DNA of 64,000 nucleotides from Rickettsia tillamookensis (GCF_016743795.2 NZ_CP060138.2:372001-436000), one strand, 5' to 3'; counted from the first letter of the stretch, positions 27,870 through 37,354 are shown. Notes: generated from the sequence alone by a model not told the origin. Program-made: numbers and translations.

Positions 27870-28970
27870 AAGCCACCCGCATTCATAGCAAGGCTTGCGG
27901 AAACAAATTCTTCAAGGTCGCCGTCAAGTACTCCTTTAGTATCAGAAGTTTCATAATCGGTACGTAAATCTTTCACCATTTGATAAGGTTGTAAAACATA
28001 TGATCTAATTTGATGCCCCCAGCTATTATCGGTTTTAGCAGCATTCTGTTCGTTAACGCTATCGGCACGTTTTTGTAATTCTAATTCGTAAAGTTTTGCC
28101 TTTAGCATTTTCATTGCTTCGTCTTTATTTTTATGCTGCGATCTACCACTTTGGCACTGCGTTACCGTATTAGTCGGTAAATGAGTAATACGCACTGCTG
28201 AATCTGTAGTATTAACATGCTGCCCTCCGGCTCCTGATGACCTATAAGTATCAATTCGTAAATCCTTATCATCAATAATAATCGTTATGCTATCATCAAT
28301 TTCGGGATATACCCAGCTACTTGCAAAGCTGGTCATTCTTTTACCTGCCGCATTAAACGGAGAAATACGCACCAGCCTATGAACTCCTGCTTCGGTCTTA
28401 AACCACCCGTAAGCACGTTTACCTATTATTCTAATCGTGCATGATTTAATACCTGCTTCTTCGCCGTTAATCATGTTTATTATTTCGGTTTTAAAGCCGA
28501 GTCTTTCGGCAAAACGTAAATACATACGCATCATAATAGATGCCCAGTCATGACTTTCAGTTCCTCCTGCTCCGGCATTAATCTCTAAAAAGCAATTATT
28601 ACCGTCTGCTTCACCTGAAAACAAGCATTCCGTTTCAAATTTGGCAGCAATTATACTTAAGCCTTTAAAATCCTGTTCAACTTGTGAAAGTGTTTCTAAA
28701 TCGTTTTCGGCTTCAGCCATTTCTTCAAGTTCTAAAGCGTCTTTTAAATTAGATTTGAGTTTATTAAAAGCATTTAGTTTTTCTTCTAAATTGCTTTTTT
28801 CTCGCAATAATGTTTGTGCTTTAGCCTGATCATTCCATAAACTCGGATCGGCTGTTAACTCTTCTAACTCTTTTAGTCTTTCAGTTGATGATTCAACGTC
28901 AAAGTGACCTCCAAAGTAGCTCTAAAGACTGCTCAATTTTTTTTACATAATTTTCTATTTCGGCTCGCAT
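27833..28970 (-). CDS. prfB: Peptide chain release factor 2, with +1 programmed frameshift
   Basis: RF2 releases peptides at UGA and UAA. The single-frame ORF (to 28807) lacks the true start. The real start is ATG 28970 (MRAEIENYVKKIEQSLELLWRSL), which runs into an in-frame TGA at 28901-28899. The context is TGG AGG TCA CTT TGA C: a Shine-Dalgarno-like GGAGG, then CTT TGA C, exactly the autoregulatory prfB shift site. A +1 slip continues as DVESSTERLKELEEL. The product is about 378 residues. The SPF anticodon-like tripeptide (RISPFNAAG) and the GGQ motif (SGAGGQHVNTT) are present. The last dozen residues come from a family-F repeat. Confidence 0.95.
28898..28914 (-). promoter_or_regulatory. 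prfB: prfB programmed +1 frameshift site
   Basis: On the minus strand the sequence is tggaggtcactttgac. The GGAGG pairs with the 16S rRNA end and the CTT codon slips over the in-frame TGA. When RF2 is scarce the ribosome pauses at UGA and shifts +1, giving more RF2. Confidence 0.92.
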
Positions 28971-29012
28971 TATTTTTTCCTGTTATAAATTTCGATTTTG
29001 TTATATATTGTA

Positions 29013-29137
29013 CAGCACATTCCATAAAGCTCAATACAAGCGAATTTTGCAGGATTCGCCTGTGCTCACGTACTTTTGTACGTTCCGCAGGCTCACCTTT
29101 AAATTCATCTTGTCTAGAGCTTTCTGAAACATGCTGC
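29013..29137. repeat. Palindromic repeat, family C
   Basis: It begins cagcacattccataaagct and ends agctttctgaaacatgctg. The interior (caatacaagcgaattttgca, cacgtacttttgtacg, cctttaaattcatcttgtct) matches the copy at 31081-31203. It fills the prfB-lepA gap. Confidence 0.82.
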
Positions 29138-29212
29138 ACTTCATTCTTAGCAGCACCCAACATTCGTAGGGATGACAGGTAATAAACAAACGCAAATTAT
29201 ATCACAATAATT

Positions 29213-31015
29213 ATGAATAATCAAAAATATATACGGAACTTCTCAATAATTGCCCATATTGATCATGGTAAATCTACATTAGCTGATAGGTTAATTGAGC
29301 ATTGCGGCGGACTTCAAGCTAGAGAAATGAGCCAACAAGTGTTAGATTCTATGGATATCGAAAAAGAGAGAGGTATAACTATTAAAGCACAAACAGTGCG
29401 GCTTGTATATAAGGCTAAAGACGGTAATACCTATTATTTGAATTTGATGGATACTCCCGGGCATGTCGATTTTGCTTATGAAGTTAGCAGGTCTTTGGCT
29501 GCTTGTGAAGGGTCGCTGTTAGTAGTTGATAGTACACAAGGAGTAGAAGCCCAAACGCTTGCCAATGTTTACCAAGCAATCGAGAATGATCACGAGATTG
29601 TGCCGGTGCTTAATAAGATTGATCTGCCTGCCTCAGAACCTGAGCAAGTCAAGCAGCAGATAGAGGATATAATAGGAATCGATGCAAGTGAGGCTGTGCT
29701 AATCTCTGCCAAAAGCGGTATAGGTATTGATTTGGTTTTAGAGGCTATAGTAAATAAATTACCTCCGCCAAAAGAAAGTAATTCCGATATTTTGAAAGCT
29801 TTGCTTGTTGATAGTTGGTATGATCCGTATCTCGGCGTAGTTATTCTAGTACGTGTTATTGATGGAACTCTGCGTAAGAATATGCGGATTAAAATGATGG
29901 CAACAAACTCGGTTTATACCGTTGAGAATGTTGGATATTTTACTCCGAAAAAACATATTTCTGATGTTTTGTATGCAGGTGAAATTGGTTTCTTTACTGC
30001 TTCTATAAAGCAGGTAGCGGATTGTAAAGTCGGGGATACTATCACTGATGAGAGGAAACCTTGTGAGCAAGCACTACCCGGTTTTAAGCCGAACTTACCA
30101 GTGGTTTTTTGCGGGCTTTATCCAACAGATAGTGCAGAGTTTGAACATCTAAAAGATTCGCTAGCTAAATTACGCCTTAATGATGCTAGTTTTGAGTATG
30201 AAATGGAAAGCTCGTCAGCACTCGGGGTAGGCTTTAGATGCGGTTTTTTAGGGCTACTACATTTAGAAATAATACAAGAGCGTTTAAGTAGGGAATTCGA
30301 TTTAGATTTAATCACCACTGCCCCAAGTGTGGTGTATAAAATCCATATGCAGGACGGTGAAAGTTTAGAGATTCATAACCCCGCAGATTTGCCTGATTTG
30401 CAAAAAATCGAATCGATGGAAGAACCGTGGATTAAAGCAACTATAATGGTACCTGATGAGTTTTTAGGTGCGGTATTATCGCTTTGTACGGAAAAGAGAG
30501 GGGTGCAGCTCGATCATAGCTATATAGCAAATAGAGCTAAAATAATTTATAAATTACCGCTAAATGAGATAGTTTACGATTTCTACGATCGTTTAAAAAG
30601 CTGCTCTAAAGGTTATGCAAGTTTTGAATGGCAAATGGATGTTTATGAACCTTCTGAACTTGTTAAGCTTGGGATTTTGGTTAACGCAGAGGCGGTTGAT
30701 GCACTGTCCACAATCGTACATCGCTCACGTGCCGAGCAGAGGGGTAGGGCGTTATGCGTGCGGTTAAAGGATTTAATTCCAAGGCAGCAGATTGACATAG
30801 CAATCCAAGCAAGTATCGGTAGCCGTATTATTGCCCGTGAGACTATTAAGGCTCTACGTAAAGATGTTTTATCTAAATGTTACGGCGGTGATATAAGCCG
30901 TAAGCGTAAGCTTCTTGAGAAGCAAAAAGCAGGTAAAAAGAGAATGAGACAGTACGGTAATATCGAAATTCCACAATCTGCTTTTATCGCAGCGTTAAAA
31001 ATTGGGGATGAGTAA
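29213..31015 (+). CDS. lepA: Elongation factor 4 (LepA)
   Basis: This ribosomal GTPase helps initiation and back-translocation under stress. The G motifs are G1 [14 protein letters not shown] (residues 14-27), G3 DTPGHVDF and G4 NKIDLP. The LepA-specific C-terminal domain is seen in the last 120 residues, with [32 protein letters not shown]. The 600 residues are full length. The gene is followed by a family-C repeat and tRNA-Asn. Confidence 0.97.
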   Translation: MNNQKYIRNFSIIAHIDHGKSTLADRLIEHCGGLQAREMSQQVLDSMDIEKERGITIKAQTVRLVYKAKDGNTYYLNLMDTPGHVDFAYEVSRSLAACEGSLLVVDSTQGVEAQTLANVYQAIENDHEIVPVLNKIDLPASEPEQVKQQIEDIIGIDASEAVLISAKSGIGIDLVLEAIVNKLPPPKESNSDILKALLVDSWYDPYLGVVILVRVIDGTLRKNMRIKMMATNSVYTVENVGYFTPKKHISDVLYAGEIGFFTASIKQVADCKVGDTITDERKPCEQALPGFKPNLPVVFCGLYPTDSAEFEHLKDSLAKLRLNDASFEYEMESSSALGVGFRCGFLGLLHLEIIQERLSREFDLDLITTAPSVVYKIHMQDGESLEIHNPADLPDLQKIESMEEPWIKATIMVPDEFLGAVLSLCTEKRGVQLDHSYIANRAKIIYKLPLNEIVYDFYDRLKSCSKGYASFEWQMDVYEPSELVKLGILVNAEAVDALSTIVHRSRAEQRGRALCVRLKDLIPRQQIDIAIQASIGSRIIARETIKALRKDVLSKCYGGDISRKRKLLEKQKAGKKRMRQYGNIEIPQSAFIAALKIGDE

Positions 31016-31080
31016 AACTTTTTTTATTTTATATAAAGAAAACGCTAGACGTTATAGAAAAGATTTGTTATAAGAAGTTA

Positions 31081-31203
31081 CAGCATATTTTAGAAAGCTT
31101 GATACAAGCGAATTTTGCAGATCTTGCCTGTGTTCACGTACTTTTGTACGCTGTGCAGGCTCGCCTTTAAATTCATCTTGTCTGAAGCTTTCTAAAATAT
31201 GCT
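31081..31203. repeat. Palindromic repeat, family C
   Basis: The ends agcatattttagaaagctt and aagctttctaaaatatgct are a perfect 19-bp inverted repeat. It lies between lepA and tRNA-Asn and is a sister of 29013-29137. Confidence 0.87.
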
Positions 31204-31234
31204 ATATCTAAAATTTTTTAGAAACTTACTACGT

Positions 31235-31309
31235 TCCTCGGTAGCTCAGTGGTAGAGCAAACGGCTGTTAACCGTTCGGTCGCTGGTTCGAGTCCGGCCC
31301 GGGGAGCCA
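31235..31309 (+). tRNA. tRNA-Asn (anticodon GTT)
   Basis: The gene folds as a full cloverleaf of 75 bases with an encoded CCA end. The acceptor stem pairs tcctcgg with ccgggga (one G-T pair), the D-arm is gctcagtggtagagc, the anticodon stem-loop is aacgg-ctgttaa-ccgtt, and the T-arm is ctggttcgagtccgg. The anticodon GTT reads Asn codons. A serine-recombinase remnant lies about 60 bp downstream. Confidence 0.97.
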
Positions 31310-31369
31310 TTCCGTACAGTTGGCTACTTCTTGTAGTTTATTGAACGGGAGAGCCAAGGAGTAATCAAG

Positions 31370-31651
31370 GTTTCAGCCTTTCAGTTCTAGGTTCGCAAAC
31401 ACAAAATTTAAAAATTCTCTTTTTTCGTCAATCGTCGAACCTTTGAAATTTTCATATGCGTTTGTCATTACATTTATAAAGTCTAAAAGCTTTTTAGAAA
31501 ACTTATCGTCTGCTTTGTCATAACTTTTAATTAACTCGTTTAATTCGTATTGACGCTCTTTTAACTGCGATTTCTTACGTGCAAACTCTTCTCCAGTTAT
31601 AACCACGTCTGCTACTAACTCTAAATATGAATCAAGCTTATTTGTTCTATG
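31370..31651 (-). pseudogene. Serine site-specific recombinase, C-terminal remnant
   Basis: A 77-codon frame from GTG 31606, open upstream to about 31651, reads RTNKLDSYLELVADVVITGEEFARKK and then KSQLKERQYELNELI. Near the end it reads IDEKREFLNFVFANLEL. This is the coiled-coil C-terminal pattern of large serine recombinases and resolvases (dGlit-eEf--kk---L, then eekre-l-flfsnL-l). The catalytic N-terminal domain is absent and the frame is closed by a stop at 31652-31654. It is therefore a decayed integrase, fittingly next to a tRNA gene. Confidence 0.7.
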
Positions 31652-31654
31652 TTA

Positions 31655-31851
31655 AAAAACTAGAAAGAATCGTTAGAGGTCGTCAAATAGAACGTACAGT
31701 ATTTTAGAGAAAGAAGATTTATTAAATATATAATTATTACAATCAACAATTATAGTTATTGACTTATTTTAATTACTTCTATAGATTACTTCTCTCAGGT
31801 GATAATTAAGCTCTATCATTCATATATAAGTTAATTTAAAAGAGTTAAAAT
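31655..31851. other. AT-rich spacer
   Basis: Between the recombinase remnant and the next small gene I see only AT-rich sequence, with no recognisable repeat or RNA. Some of it may be further decayed recombinase sequence. Confidence 0.4.
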
Positions 31852-32091
31852 ATGGAAAATAAAGAAGAAGAAATTTTAATCTCTGAATCTTATATTGATG
31901 AAGAGGAAGAAAAGAGATTAAAAGCTGAAAACGCAAGGAAAGAGCTTAAATTAATATTAATAACATTTGCTATTATTCTTACTAGTTTTTTAACTTTTAC
32001 TTATTTCTTTTTAAATTATGTAGAAGAAAAAGCAGCAGAATATAAATTACAGCAGGAACAAGAAGCTAAAGCAACTAATAAAACCGAATGA
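31852..32091 (+). CDS. Small single-pass membrane protein, unknown
   Basis: This 79-residue protein has an acidic N terminus (about residues 1-32, rich in Glu), one membrane helix (about 36-58, ILITFAIILTSFLTFTYFFL) and a charged Gln/Glu/Lys-rich tail that would form a short coiled-coil. I do not recognise a family. It precedes the first SpoT-like cassette on the same strand. Its last codons (ATNKTE) and the following aagttgcttaaatac resemble bases 41377-41398 upstream of the third cassette, which suggests it once belonged to the duplicated unit. Confidence 0.55.
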   Translation: MENKEEEILISESYIDEEEEKRLKAENARKELKLILITFAIILTSFLTFTYFFLNYVEEKAAEYKLQQEQEAKATNKTE

Positions 32092-32092
32092 A

Positions 32093-32223
32093 GTTGCTTA
32101 AATACAATGTAACCGAAAGTTATTAATATATTTAAAGTTAAAAAGCTATTTGTTATTGCAATTTTTTAATTTTTACTATAATTGTAATCAACTATTATTA
32201 ACAAAAATAAGAAAATAACTTTT
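32093..32223 (+). promoter_or_regulatory. Shared upstream region of SpoT-like cassette 1
   Basis: About 130 bp before the start codon is nearly identical to 34308-34436 and clearly related to 41389-41518. A TATAAT at 32177-32182 is a good -10 candidate, about 42 bp before the ATG, with ttgcaa 15 bp upstream as a weak -35. No strong ribosome-binding site is seen (aataagaaaataactttt). Confidence 0.6.
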
Positions 32224-32949
32224 ATGGAAGATTTAAGCTCTTGGAAAGAAAAGTTTGAATTATGTGCTTACGCTAAAAAACTACTTGATAAACTCGAATA
32301 TTTAAACACTAAAGTAAAAAATCCTGTTGATATAGAGGAAATTAAAAAAGGCATCTACTACGCTCGTAAATATCATGGGTTACAAATGCGTAAATCGGGT
32401 GAACCTTATTACTCTCATCCTATTGAGGTGGCTTATATGTTTGCTGAATTTGTAGCCGAAGAAGCTCCTAAGCTTTATAACGATATTATGCTACAAGCCG
32501 CTTTGCTTCACGATACTATTGAAGATACAGAACTTACTGAAGAGATGGTGGCTGAGATCTTTGAACCAGAAGTAGCAAGACATGTAGAGGGATTAACGCG
32601 AATCAAACCTTATGGTAAAATTACCGCTAAAGAAAGTTTAAATCTATTAATTCAGCAAAAAAGATATAATACGGCACTTATAAAATTATTTGATCGAATA
32701 CATAATGTGCAAACTCTAGGAGCTAAATCTCTTGAAAAAGCACAAAAAATTATAGAAGAAACTATAACGGATTTTTTAGTTGTTGCTGCCCGCTTGGAAA
32801 TACACAGTATAGAAGAAAAATTATTCAATATATGTAATGAATTTATCAATGGCAACAAAACTATTATTAAATCTGATGCTCGCTGTTCTTTTCTAAATTC
32901 TCAAAATGACGTAGCCCGAAATAATAGCCTATTGTTACCGGTACCATAA
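32224..32949 (+). CDS. SpoT-like ppGpp hydrolase domain protein, copy 1
   Basis: This 241-residue protein matches only the HD hydrolase domain of RelA/SpoT enzymes, which removes pyrophosphate from (p)ppGpp with Mn2+. The active-site set is present: RKSGEPYYSHP (Arg and His), LLHDTIEDTELT (His-Asp and Glu-Asp) and KLFDRIHNVQTL (Asp and Asn). The synthetase, TGS and ACT domains are missing. The last 28 codons (32867-32949) overlap the 3' end of the convergent ProP-like gene. Copies 2 and 3 are at 34437 and 41519. It may act as a stand-alone alarmone hydrolase or be a worn fragment of spoT. Confidence 0.85.
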   Translation: MEDLSSWKEKFELCAYAKKLLDKLEYLNTKVKNPVDIEEIKKGIYYARKYHGLQMRKSGEPYYSHPIEVAYMFAEFVAEEAPKLYNDIMLQAALLHDTIEDTELTEEMVAEIFEPEVARHVEGLTRIKPYGKITAKESLNLLIQQKRYNTALIKLFDRIHNVQTLGAKSLEKAQKIIEETITDFLVVAARLEIHSIEEKLFNICNEFINGNKTIIKSDARCSFLNSQNDVARNNSLLLPVP

Positions 32950-34174
32950 TTATTAATACCCCCCAGTAATCAAAATATTCTGTTAAATAGGCAAGACCAA
33001 ATGATGTTATGATATACATTAATGCACGAGATAAAGCGAATACAAAGCTAGTATGCGTAAAACGTTTAAAAATTGGAAATTGTTTATAGAAAATTGATGT
33101 AGCAGGGGTGGCGGTAGGAGCGAATATAAGAAAATATAATTGAGTTAACATTATATAATGAGGTGTCAAGTTTTGCATTATAAGTGGTGAAAAACAAAGA
33201 AATATTAACAGAACATAAAACGTAGTTCTTAATATCTTTAAGGGATAAATCTTGTAACTCAAATATGTTAATAGTATAGAACCTAAAACATCACCAATTG
33301 AGATATAAAAATTGTGCTGGATAACTTCAGCTGGATTATATCCAAAATCTTCAGTCAATATATTTCCACAGTAAAAATAACCGAAGTAAGACCACACTGG
33401 GTATGTACATTGTATTAAAAAGTATGCTAATAAAATCTTGGAATTTGTTTTTTCCTTTACAAAACTATTATTTTCGATTTGTTTGGGGTCTAAACCCATT
33501 TTTTCAATATTTGATTTAATTCGTCTTTTAGCATCAACAAAATCAGGGGTTTCTTTCAATGTTGTTCGTGCTATAGTACCGGTGATGGCAACAAATGCTC
33601 CAAATAAAAAAGCATAACGCCAATTAAGATTTATCGAAGTTACAAGAGCTGCAACGGCAAGAGCTGCAAGAGTTCCTAATGTACCAAAAATTGTAATTGA
33701 TGTCACTGCAGGATATTGCAAAGGAGGTTTTATTGTTTCTGTAATATAAAGTTTAGCCCCTGTAACTTCTGCCGCAGATGAAATACCTTGAATAGTGCGG
33801 AAAAGTGTAACCAATACTGTAGCAGAAAAACCTATTTCTTCGTAAGAAGGAAGAATAGCCATACCTATACAAGTACAAGCCATTAATATAGTTGTAATAA
33901 TAATTGTTGGTTTACGCCCTATATTATCACCTAGCCAACCGAATATTAAAGCACCAAACGGTCTAAATACAAAAGTTGAACAATAAGCAAAAGCTGATAG
34001 CATTTTTACAGAGTAAGTATTATCAGGAGAGAAAAATATTTTATTTAGAAGCACCGACATATGAACATATAACATCAAGTCAAAATATTCAAGAAAAGTA
34101 CCTATAGACAATAAACTTATAGCTTGTTTTTGACCTCTACCAAATATCCTTTGTTCTTTTGCATAACCCAACAT
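32867..34174 (-). CDS. proP: ProP-like MFS transporter, copy 1
   Basis: This 435-residue carrier has 12 membrane helices and belongs to the metabolite:H+ symporter branch of the MFS that includes ProP. The signature loop after helix 2 is RPFGALIFGWLGDNIGRKPTIIITT, and the central loop is TTLKETPDFVDAKRRI. ProP proteins import proline, betaine or other organic acids, but the paralogues here may carry different host metabolites. ATG 34174 starts MLGYAKEQR, as in the other two copies. The gene is convergent with SpoT-like copy 1 and overlaps it by 83 bp. Confidence 0.87.
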   Translation of the reverse strand: MLGYAKEQRIFGRGQKQAISLLSIGTFLEYFDLMLYVHMSVLLNKIFFSPDNTYSVKMLSAFAYCSTFVFRPFGALIFGWLGDNIGRKPTIIITTILMACTCIGMAILPSYEEIGFSATVLVTLFRTIQGISSAAEVTGAKLYITETIKPPLQYPAVTSITIFGTLGTLAALAVAALVTSINLNWRYAFLFGAFVAITGTIARTTLKETPDFVDAKRRIKSNIEKMGLDPKQIENNSFVKEKTNSKILLAYFLIQCTYPVWSYFGYFYCGNILTEDFGYNPAEVIQHNFYISIGDVLGSILLTYLSYKIYPLKILRTTFYVLLIFLCFSPLIMQNLTPHYIMLTQLYFLIFAPTATPATSIFYKQFPIFKRFTHTSFVFALSRALMYIITSFGLAYLTEYFDYWGVLIIMVPVTIGYYFGLRHFENLEKNSEHQI

Positions 34175-34290
34175 AGTTTCTTTACAAAAAATTAAATTGT
34201 AAAGAAATCTATACTGTTTTATATAAAAGTCAATAGGAATTTTCGCTTTACACGATAAATAAGAAAATGAAGTGCAACTTAGTACATGTT
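34175..34290 (-). promoter_or_regulatory. Shared upstream region of ProP-like copy 1
   Basis: Some 115 bp upstream of the ProP-like gene (for example aattaaattgtaaagaaatc and agtcaataggaatttt) recur almost unchanged at 36416-36530 and 43506-43612. It presumably holds the promoter. It abuts the upstream region of SpoT-like copy 2. Confidence 0.55.
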
Positions 34291-34307
34291 ATAACTTAAT
34301 GATTAGT

Positions 34308-34436
34308 TGCTTAAATACAATTTAACCAAAGGTTATCAATATATTTAAAGTTAAAAAGCTATTTGTTATTGCAATTTTTTAATTTTTACTATAATTGTAA
34401 TCAACTATTATTAACAAAAATAAGAAAATAACTTTT
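34308..34436 (+). promoter_or_regulatory. Shared upstream region of SpoT-like cassette 2
   Basis: This is nearly identical to 32093-32223, with TATAAT at 34390-34395 as the -10 candidate. The conservation of the whole leader indicates that promoter and gene were duplicated together. Confidence 0.6.
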
Positions 34437-35255
34437 ATGGAAGATTTAAGCTCTTGGAAAGAAAAGTTTGAATTATGTGCTTACGCTAAAAAACTACTTG
34501 ATAAACTCGAATATTTAAACACTAAAGTAAAAAATCCTGTCGATATAGAGGAAGTTAAAAAAGGCATTTTCTATTCCCGTAAATATCACGGTTCGCAAAT
34601 GCGTCAGTCAGGCGATCCGTATTATTCGCATCCAATTGAGGTGGCGATTATGCTTGCGGTGTTTGTAGCTGAAGAAGCCCCTAAGCTTTTTACCTCTAAC
34701 ATGATAAATGCTGCTCTACTTCATGATACTATTGAGGATACAGAGCTTACCGAAGAAGTCATAGCTACAATTTTTGGGCTAGAAGTTGCAAACCACGTAG
34801 AGGGTTTAACTAGAATCAAACCATATGGTAAAATTAGTGCAGAGGAAAGTTTAAATTTGTTAGTTAAACAAAAAAGATATGCTACAGCATTAATAAAGTT
34901 CTTCGATAGGATTCATAATTTACAAACTTTAGGTGCTAAGTCACCTGAAAAGGCTAAAAAGATTATAGAAGAAACTTTAATTAATTTTGTAACTTTAGGT
35001 ATATACCTTGGCTTACATAAAGCTGAAGAAAAATTAAGTGTATTATGTTTTGAATATTTAGGAATAAAAAATTCATATAAGTACAGAGAATTTTATTTTA
35101 ATGATCAATTTCAGCCATTGACTCGAGCTTATAAAAATGACGTAGTCCAATCCAATATCCAATATCCAATAGCTATAGGTATCATAATAAATAGTAAACC
35201 CCAATACTTAAAATACTCTGTTAAATATATAAGTCCAAATGAACTAACAATATAA
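34437..35255 (+). CDS. SpoT-like ppGpp hydrolase domain protein, copy 2
   Basis: This 272-residue paralogue starts with the same MEDLSSWKEKFELCAYAKKL as copy 1. The hydrolase residues are intact: RQSGDPYYSHP, LLHDTIEDTELT and KFFDRIHNLQTL. After about residue 180 the sequence diverges from copies 1 and 3. The final 42 codons (35129-35255) are antisense to the convergent ProP-like gene and look like read-through rather than a domain. There is no synthetase domain. Confidence 0.85.
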   Translation: MEDLSSWKEKFELCAYAKKLLDKLEYLNTKVKNPVDIEEVKKGIFYSRKYHGSQMRQSGDPYYSHPIEVAIMLAVFVAEEAPKLFTSNMINAALLHDTIEDTELTEEVIATIFGLEVANHVEGLTRIKPYGKISAEESLNLLVKQKRYATALIKFFDRIHNLQTLGAKSPEKAKKIIEETLINFVTLGIYLGLHKAEEKLSVLCFEYLGIKNSYKYREFYFNDQFQPLTRAYKNDVVQSNIQYPIAIGIIINSKPQYLKYSVKYISPNELTI

Positions 35256-36415
35256 ATGCTTGCACGCGATAAAGCGTATATCATTCCTGTACTAATAAAA
35301 CGCTTAAAAAGTGGAAAATTTTTAAAAATAATTGGTAGTGCTGGAGTAGTAGCTGGGGCAAACATAGCACAGAAACATTGAATTAAAAATATATAAAAAG
35401 GAGTAGTAGCATTAGTCATCAAGAAAGGAATAAGCAAAACAAAAGGTATAAAAATAAAAAATTTAATTTTTAATATCTTTAATGGGTATATTTTATAACT
35501 TAGTTGCATTAGTATTATCCATGAGAATAATTGTAATAAAGATACTATGAAATTTTGGCTTATAACTTGTTCTGCTGTATAGCCTAAGGAGTTTTTTAAA
35601 ATACCTCCGCAGTAAAAATAAGTAAAGTATGCACATAAAGGCCAAAAGCAATCTAAAAGGAAATAAGATAAAGCTGTTTTTTTATTAACTTTAATTTTAT
35701 AAACAATATTATCCTTTAGATTCTCTTCGTTTACAGAAGCAAGCTCTAATTTTTTCTTAATTCGTAGTCTAGCATCAATAAATTCTGGAGTTTCTCTAAG
35801 GGTAGTTCTTGCGACTATACCAACTATTGCAATTATTGTTCCAAACCAAAAAGCTAACCTCCAATTAAGCCCCAAAAAAGTAACAAGAAAAGCAATGCCT
35901 AAAGCAGCAGTAGTTCCTAAAACTGCGATTACTTCGATTAATGCTACGGCAACATATTGTATAGGAGGTTTTGTGATTTCTGTAATATAAAGTTCTGCTC
36001 CAATTATTTCACCAATAGAAGACATACCTTGAAGAATACGACAGACTGTTATAGCAATAGAAGCTGTAATGCCTATTTGTGCGTAAGTCGGTAAGTTAGC
36101 CATTGTAAAACATGCTAACGCCATCATACTTGTTGTAATTATAACAGTAGACTTACGTCCTATTCTATCTCCTAAATACCCAAATACCAATGCTCCTAAG
36201 GGTCTGACAGCATAAGTGGTACAAAAAGCAGTAGCAGCTAAAAGAGCAGCTACACGTGCATTTCCTTTTGGAAAAAATAAATCATTTAATAACACAGCCA
36301 TGTGTAGGTAAAGCATAAAGTCAAAAAACTCAAGAAACGTACCTATAGATAATAATCCTACTGCTTCTTTTTGTTCTCTATTTAAACTTCTTTGTTCTTG
36401 TGCATAGCCTAGCAT
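35129..36415 (-). CDS. proP: ProP-like MFS transporter, copy 2
   Basis: This 428-residue MFS carrier starts at ATG 36415 (MLGYAQEQRSLNREQKEA), by alignment with copies 1 and 3. A longer frame to 36526 reads through the shared leader and should not be used. The loop RPLGALVFGYLGDRIGRKSTVIITT and the central TTLRETPEFIDARLRIKKKL are clear. Twelve helices are expected in the inner membrane. It overlaps SpoT-like copy 2 by 127 bp at the 3' end, the largest overlap of the three cassettes. Confidence 0.87.
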   Translation of the reverse strand: MLGYAQEQRSLNREQKEAVGLLSIGTFLEFFDFMLYLHMAVLLNDLFFPKGNARVAALLAATAFCTTYAVRPLGALVFGYLGDRIGRKSTVIITTSMMALACFTMANLPTYAQIGITASIAITVCRILQGMSSIGEIIGAELYITEITKPPIQYVAVALIEVIAVLGTTAALGIAFLVTFLGLNWRLAFWFGTIIAIVGIVARTTLRETPEFIDARLRIKKKLELASVNEENLKDNIVYKIKVNKKTALSYFLLDCFWPLCAYFTYFYCGGILKNSLGYTAEQVISQNFIVSLLQLFSWIILMQLSYKIYPLKILKIKFFIFIPFVLLIPFLMTNATTPFYIFLIQCFCAMFAPATTPALPIIFKNFPLFKRFISTGMIYALSRASIYIVSSFGLIYLTEYFKYWGLLFIMIPIAIGYWILDWTTSFL

Positions 36416-36530
36416 AAATTCTTTAATAAAAGTTAAATTGTAAAGAAATCTATACTGTTTTATATAAAAGTCAATAGGAATTTTCGCTTTACACGATAAA
36501 TAAGGAAATGAAGTGCAACTTAGCACTGTG
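36416..36530 (-). promoter_or_regulatory. Shared upstream region of ProP-like copy 2
   Basis: This is almost identical to 34175-34290 (aattgtaaagaaatctatac, acacgataaataag, gaagtgcaacttag). It supports the start at 36415 because the conserved unit ends there. Confidence 0.55.
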
Positions 36531-36597
36531 TTGTGCGGACGTTCAAGGTGTTATTCCTGTAGAGGCATTGTTGCGTGGACCGGTAAATGCTCTTTAT

Positions 36598-36713
36598 GTC
36601 ATTCTTAGCTAAAAGCAGGAATCCAAAAAAAAAGTATAAATACAGCAAATTTTTGAAATTAAAAGCTCGATTTATTTTGCTTTATAATGGATTCCTGCTT
36701 TCGCAGGAATGAC
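36598..36713. repeat. Palindromic repeat, family F, overlapping a gene end
   Basis: The left arm gtcattcttagctaaaagca is diverged and the right arm tcctgctttcgcaggaatga is intact. Bases 36659-36713 code for the last 18 residues of the neighbouring unknown protein on the minus strand. Confidence 0.8.
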
Positions 36714-37354
36714 ACCGAACACTTTTCTTGAGGGTGCTGCCCTAAGGGTTCAATTATCGGCTCGACATATACCGACCACTTTTTCATTACCGTACCTTGG
36801 TTCGGTATTGAATCACAATAAGAGTGTCCTGAATCTTTTTTAACTAAATAATCAAAATCTTTACCGCGTGCCATTATCTCTTCCCAGCTTATTTCTCTGT
36901 TTCTTACTTCTGCTGCATGAAATTTTATTTTTTCGATACATTTATCAGCAAGTTTTTGTGCTTGATTCGGTATATTTTCACCTCCCACAAGTTCTATTGT
37001 TTGTTTATCGCCTAGCTTTACACCAATAGCCATAGTTAGATACATTAGAAACTCATTTTTAACTATACCATAACCATGTATTAAACTTGCTGCCAAGTAA
37101 TATGCAGTCTCTTTAATTCCTATAACAAGATTTAAAAATAAATTCCAAGAAGTATCTTTGTTCCCATCGTCTGATACCTCTCGTAAATTTGTATCAGTTT
37201 TATATGCTTCATGTGTTTCACATTTTCTACGTTCTTCATAACACGCTAGAATTTCTTTAAGATTAGCTTTATAAAAATATTTATTAGATAGATATGTATT
37301 AATACCGCTTTGATCATTGTTCGGTACATTTACCCTTTTGAATTTAAATTTCAT
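36659..37354 (-). CDS. Unknown protein, second gene of a two-gene operon
   Basis: This 231-residue protein belongs to no family I recognise. It has a basic start (MKFKFKRVNVP), a Cys-containing charged segment (about residues 35-65) and a hydrophobic helical stretch at about 72-112 (LFLNLVIGIKETAYYLAASL, then FLMYLTMAIGVKLG) that may be buried or membrane-inserting. A soluble part follows. The final 18 residues (VSFLRKQESIIKQNKSSF) are repeat-coded. Its start overlaps the stop of the coiled-coil gene by 4 bp (ATGA), so the two are translationally coupled and may form a complex. Confidence 0.6.
   Translation of the reverse strand: MKFKFKRVNVPNNDQSGINTYLSNKYFYKANLKEILACYEERRKCETHEAYKTDTNLREVSDDGNKDTSWNLFLNLVIGIKETAYYLAASLIHGYGIVKNEFLMYLTMAIGVKLGDKQTIELVGGENIPNQAQKLADKCIEKIKFHAAEVRNREISWEEIMARGKDFDYLVKKDSGHSYCDSIPNQGTVMKKWSVYVEPIIEPLGQHPQEKCSVSFLRKQESIIKQNKSSF

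Noticed and set aside
31310-31372. A second attachment-site copy of the tRNA-Asn 3' end near the recombinase remnant
   Set aside because: No repeat of the tRNA 3' end was found by eye in this stretch or later in the window.
35129-36526. Longer start for ProP-like copy 2
   Set aside because: The first 37 codons lie in a leader that is non-coding in the other two copies; the start at 36415 aligns with them.
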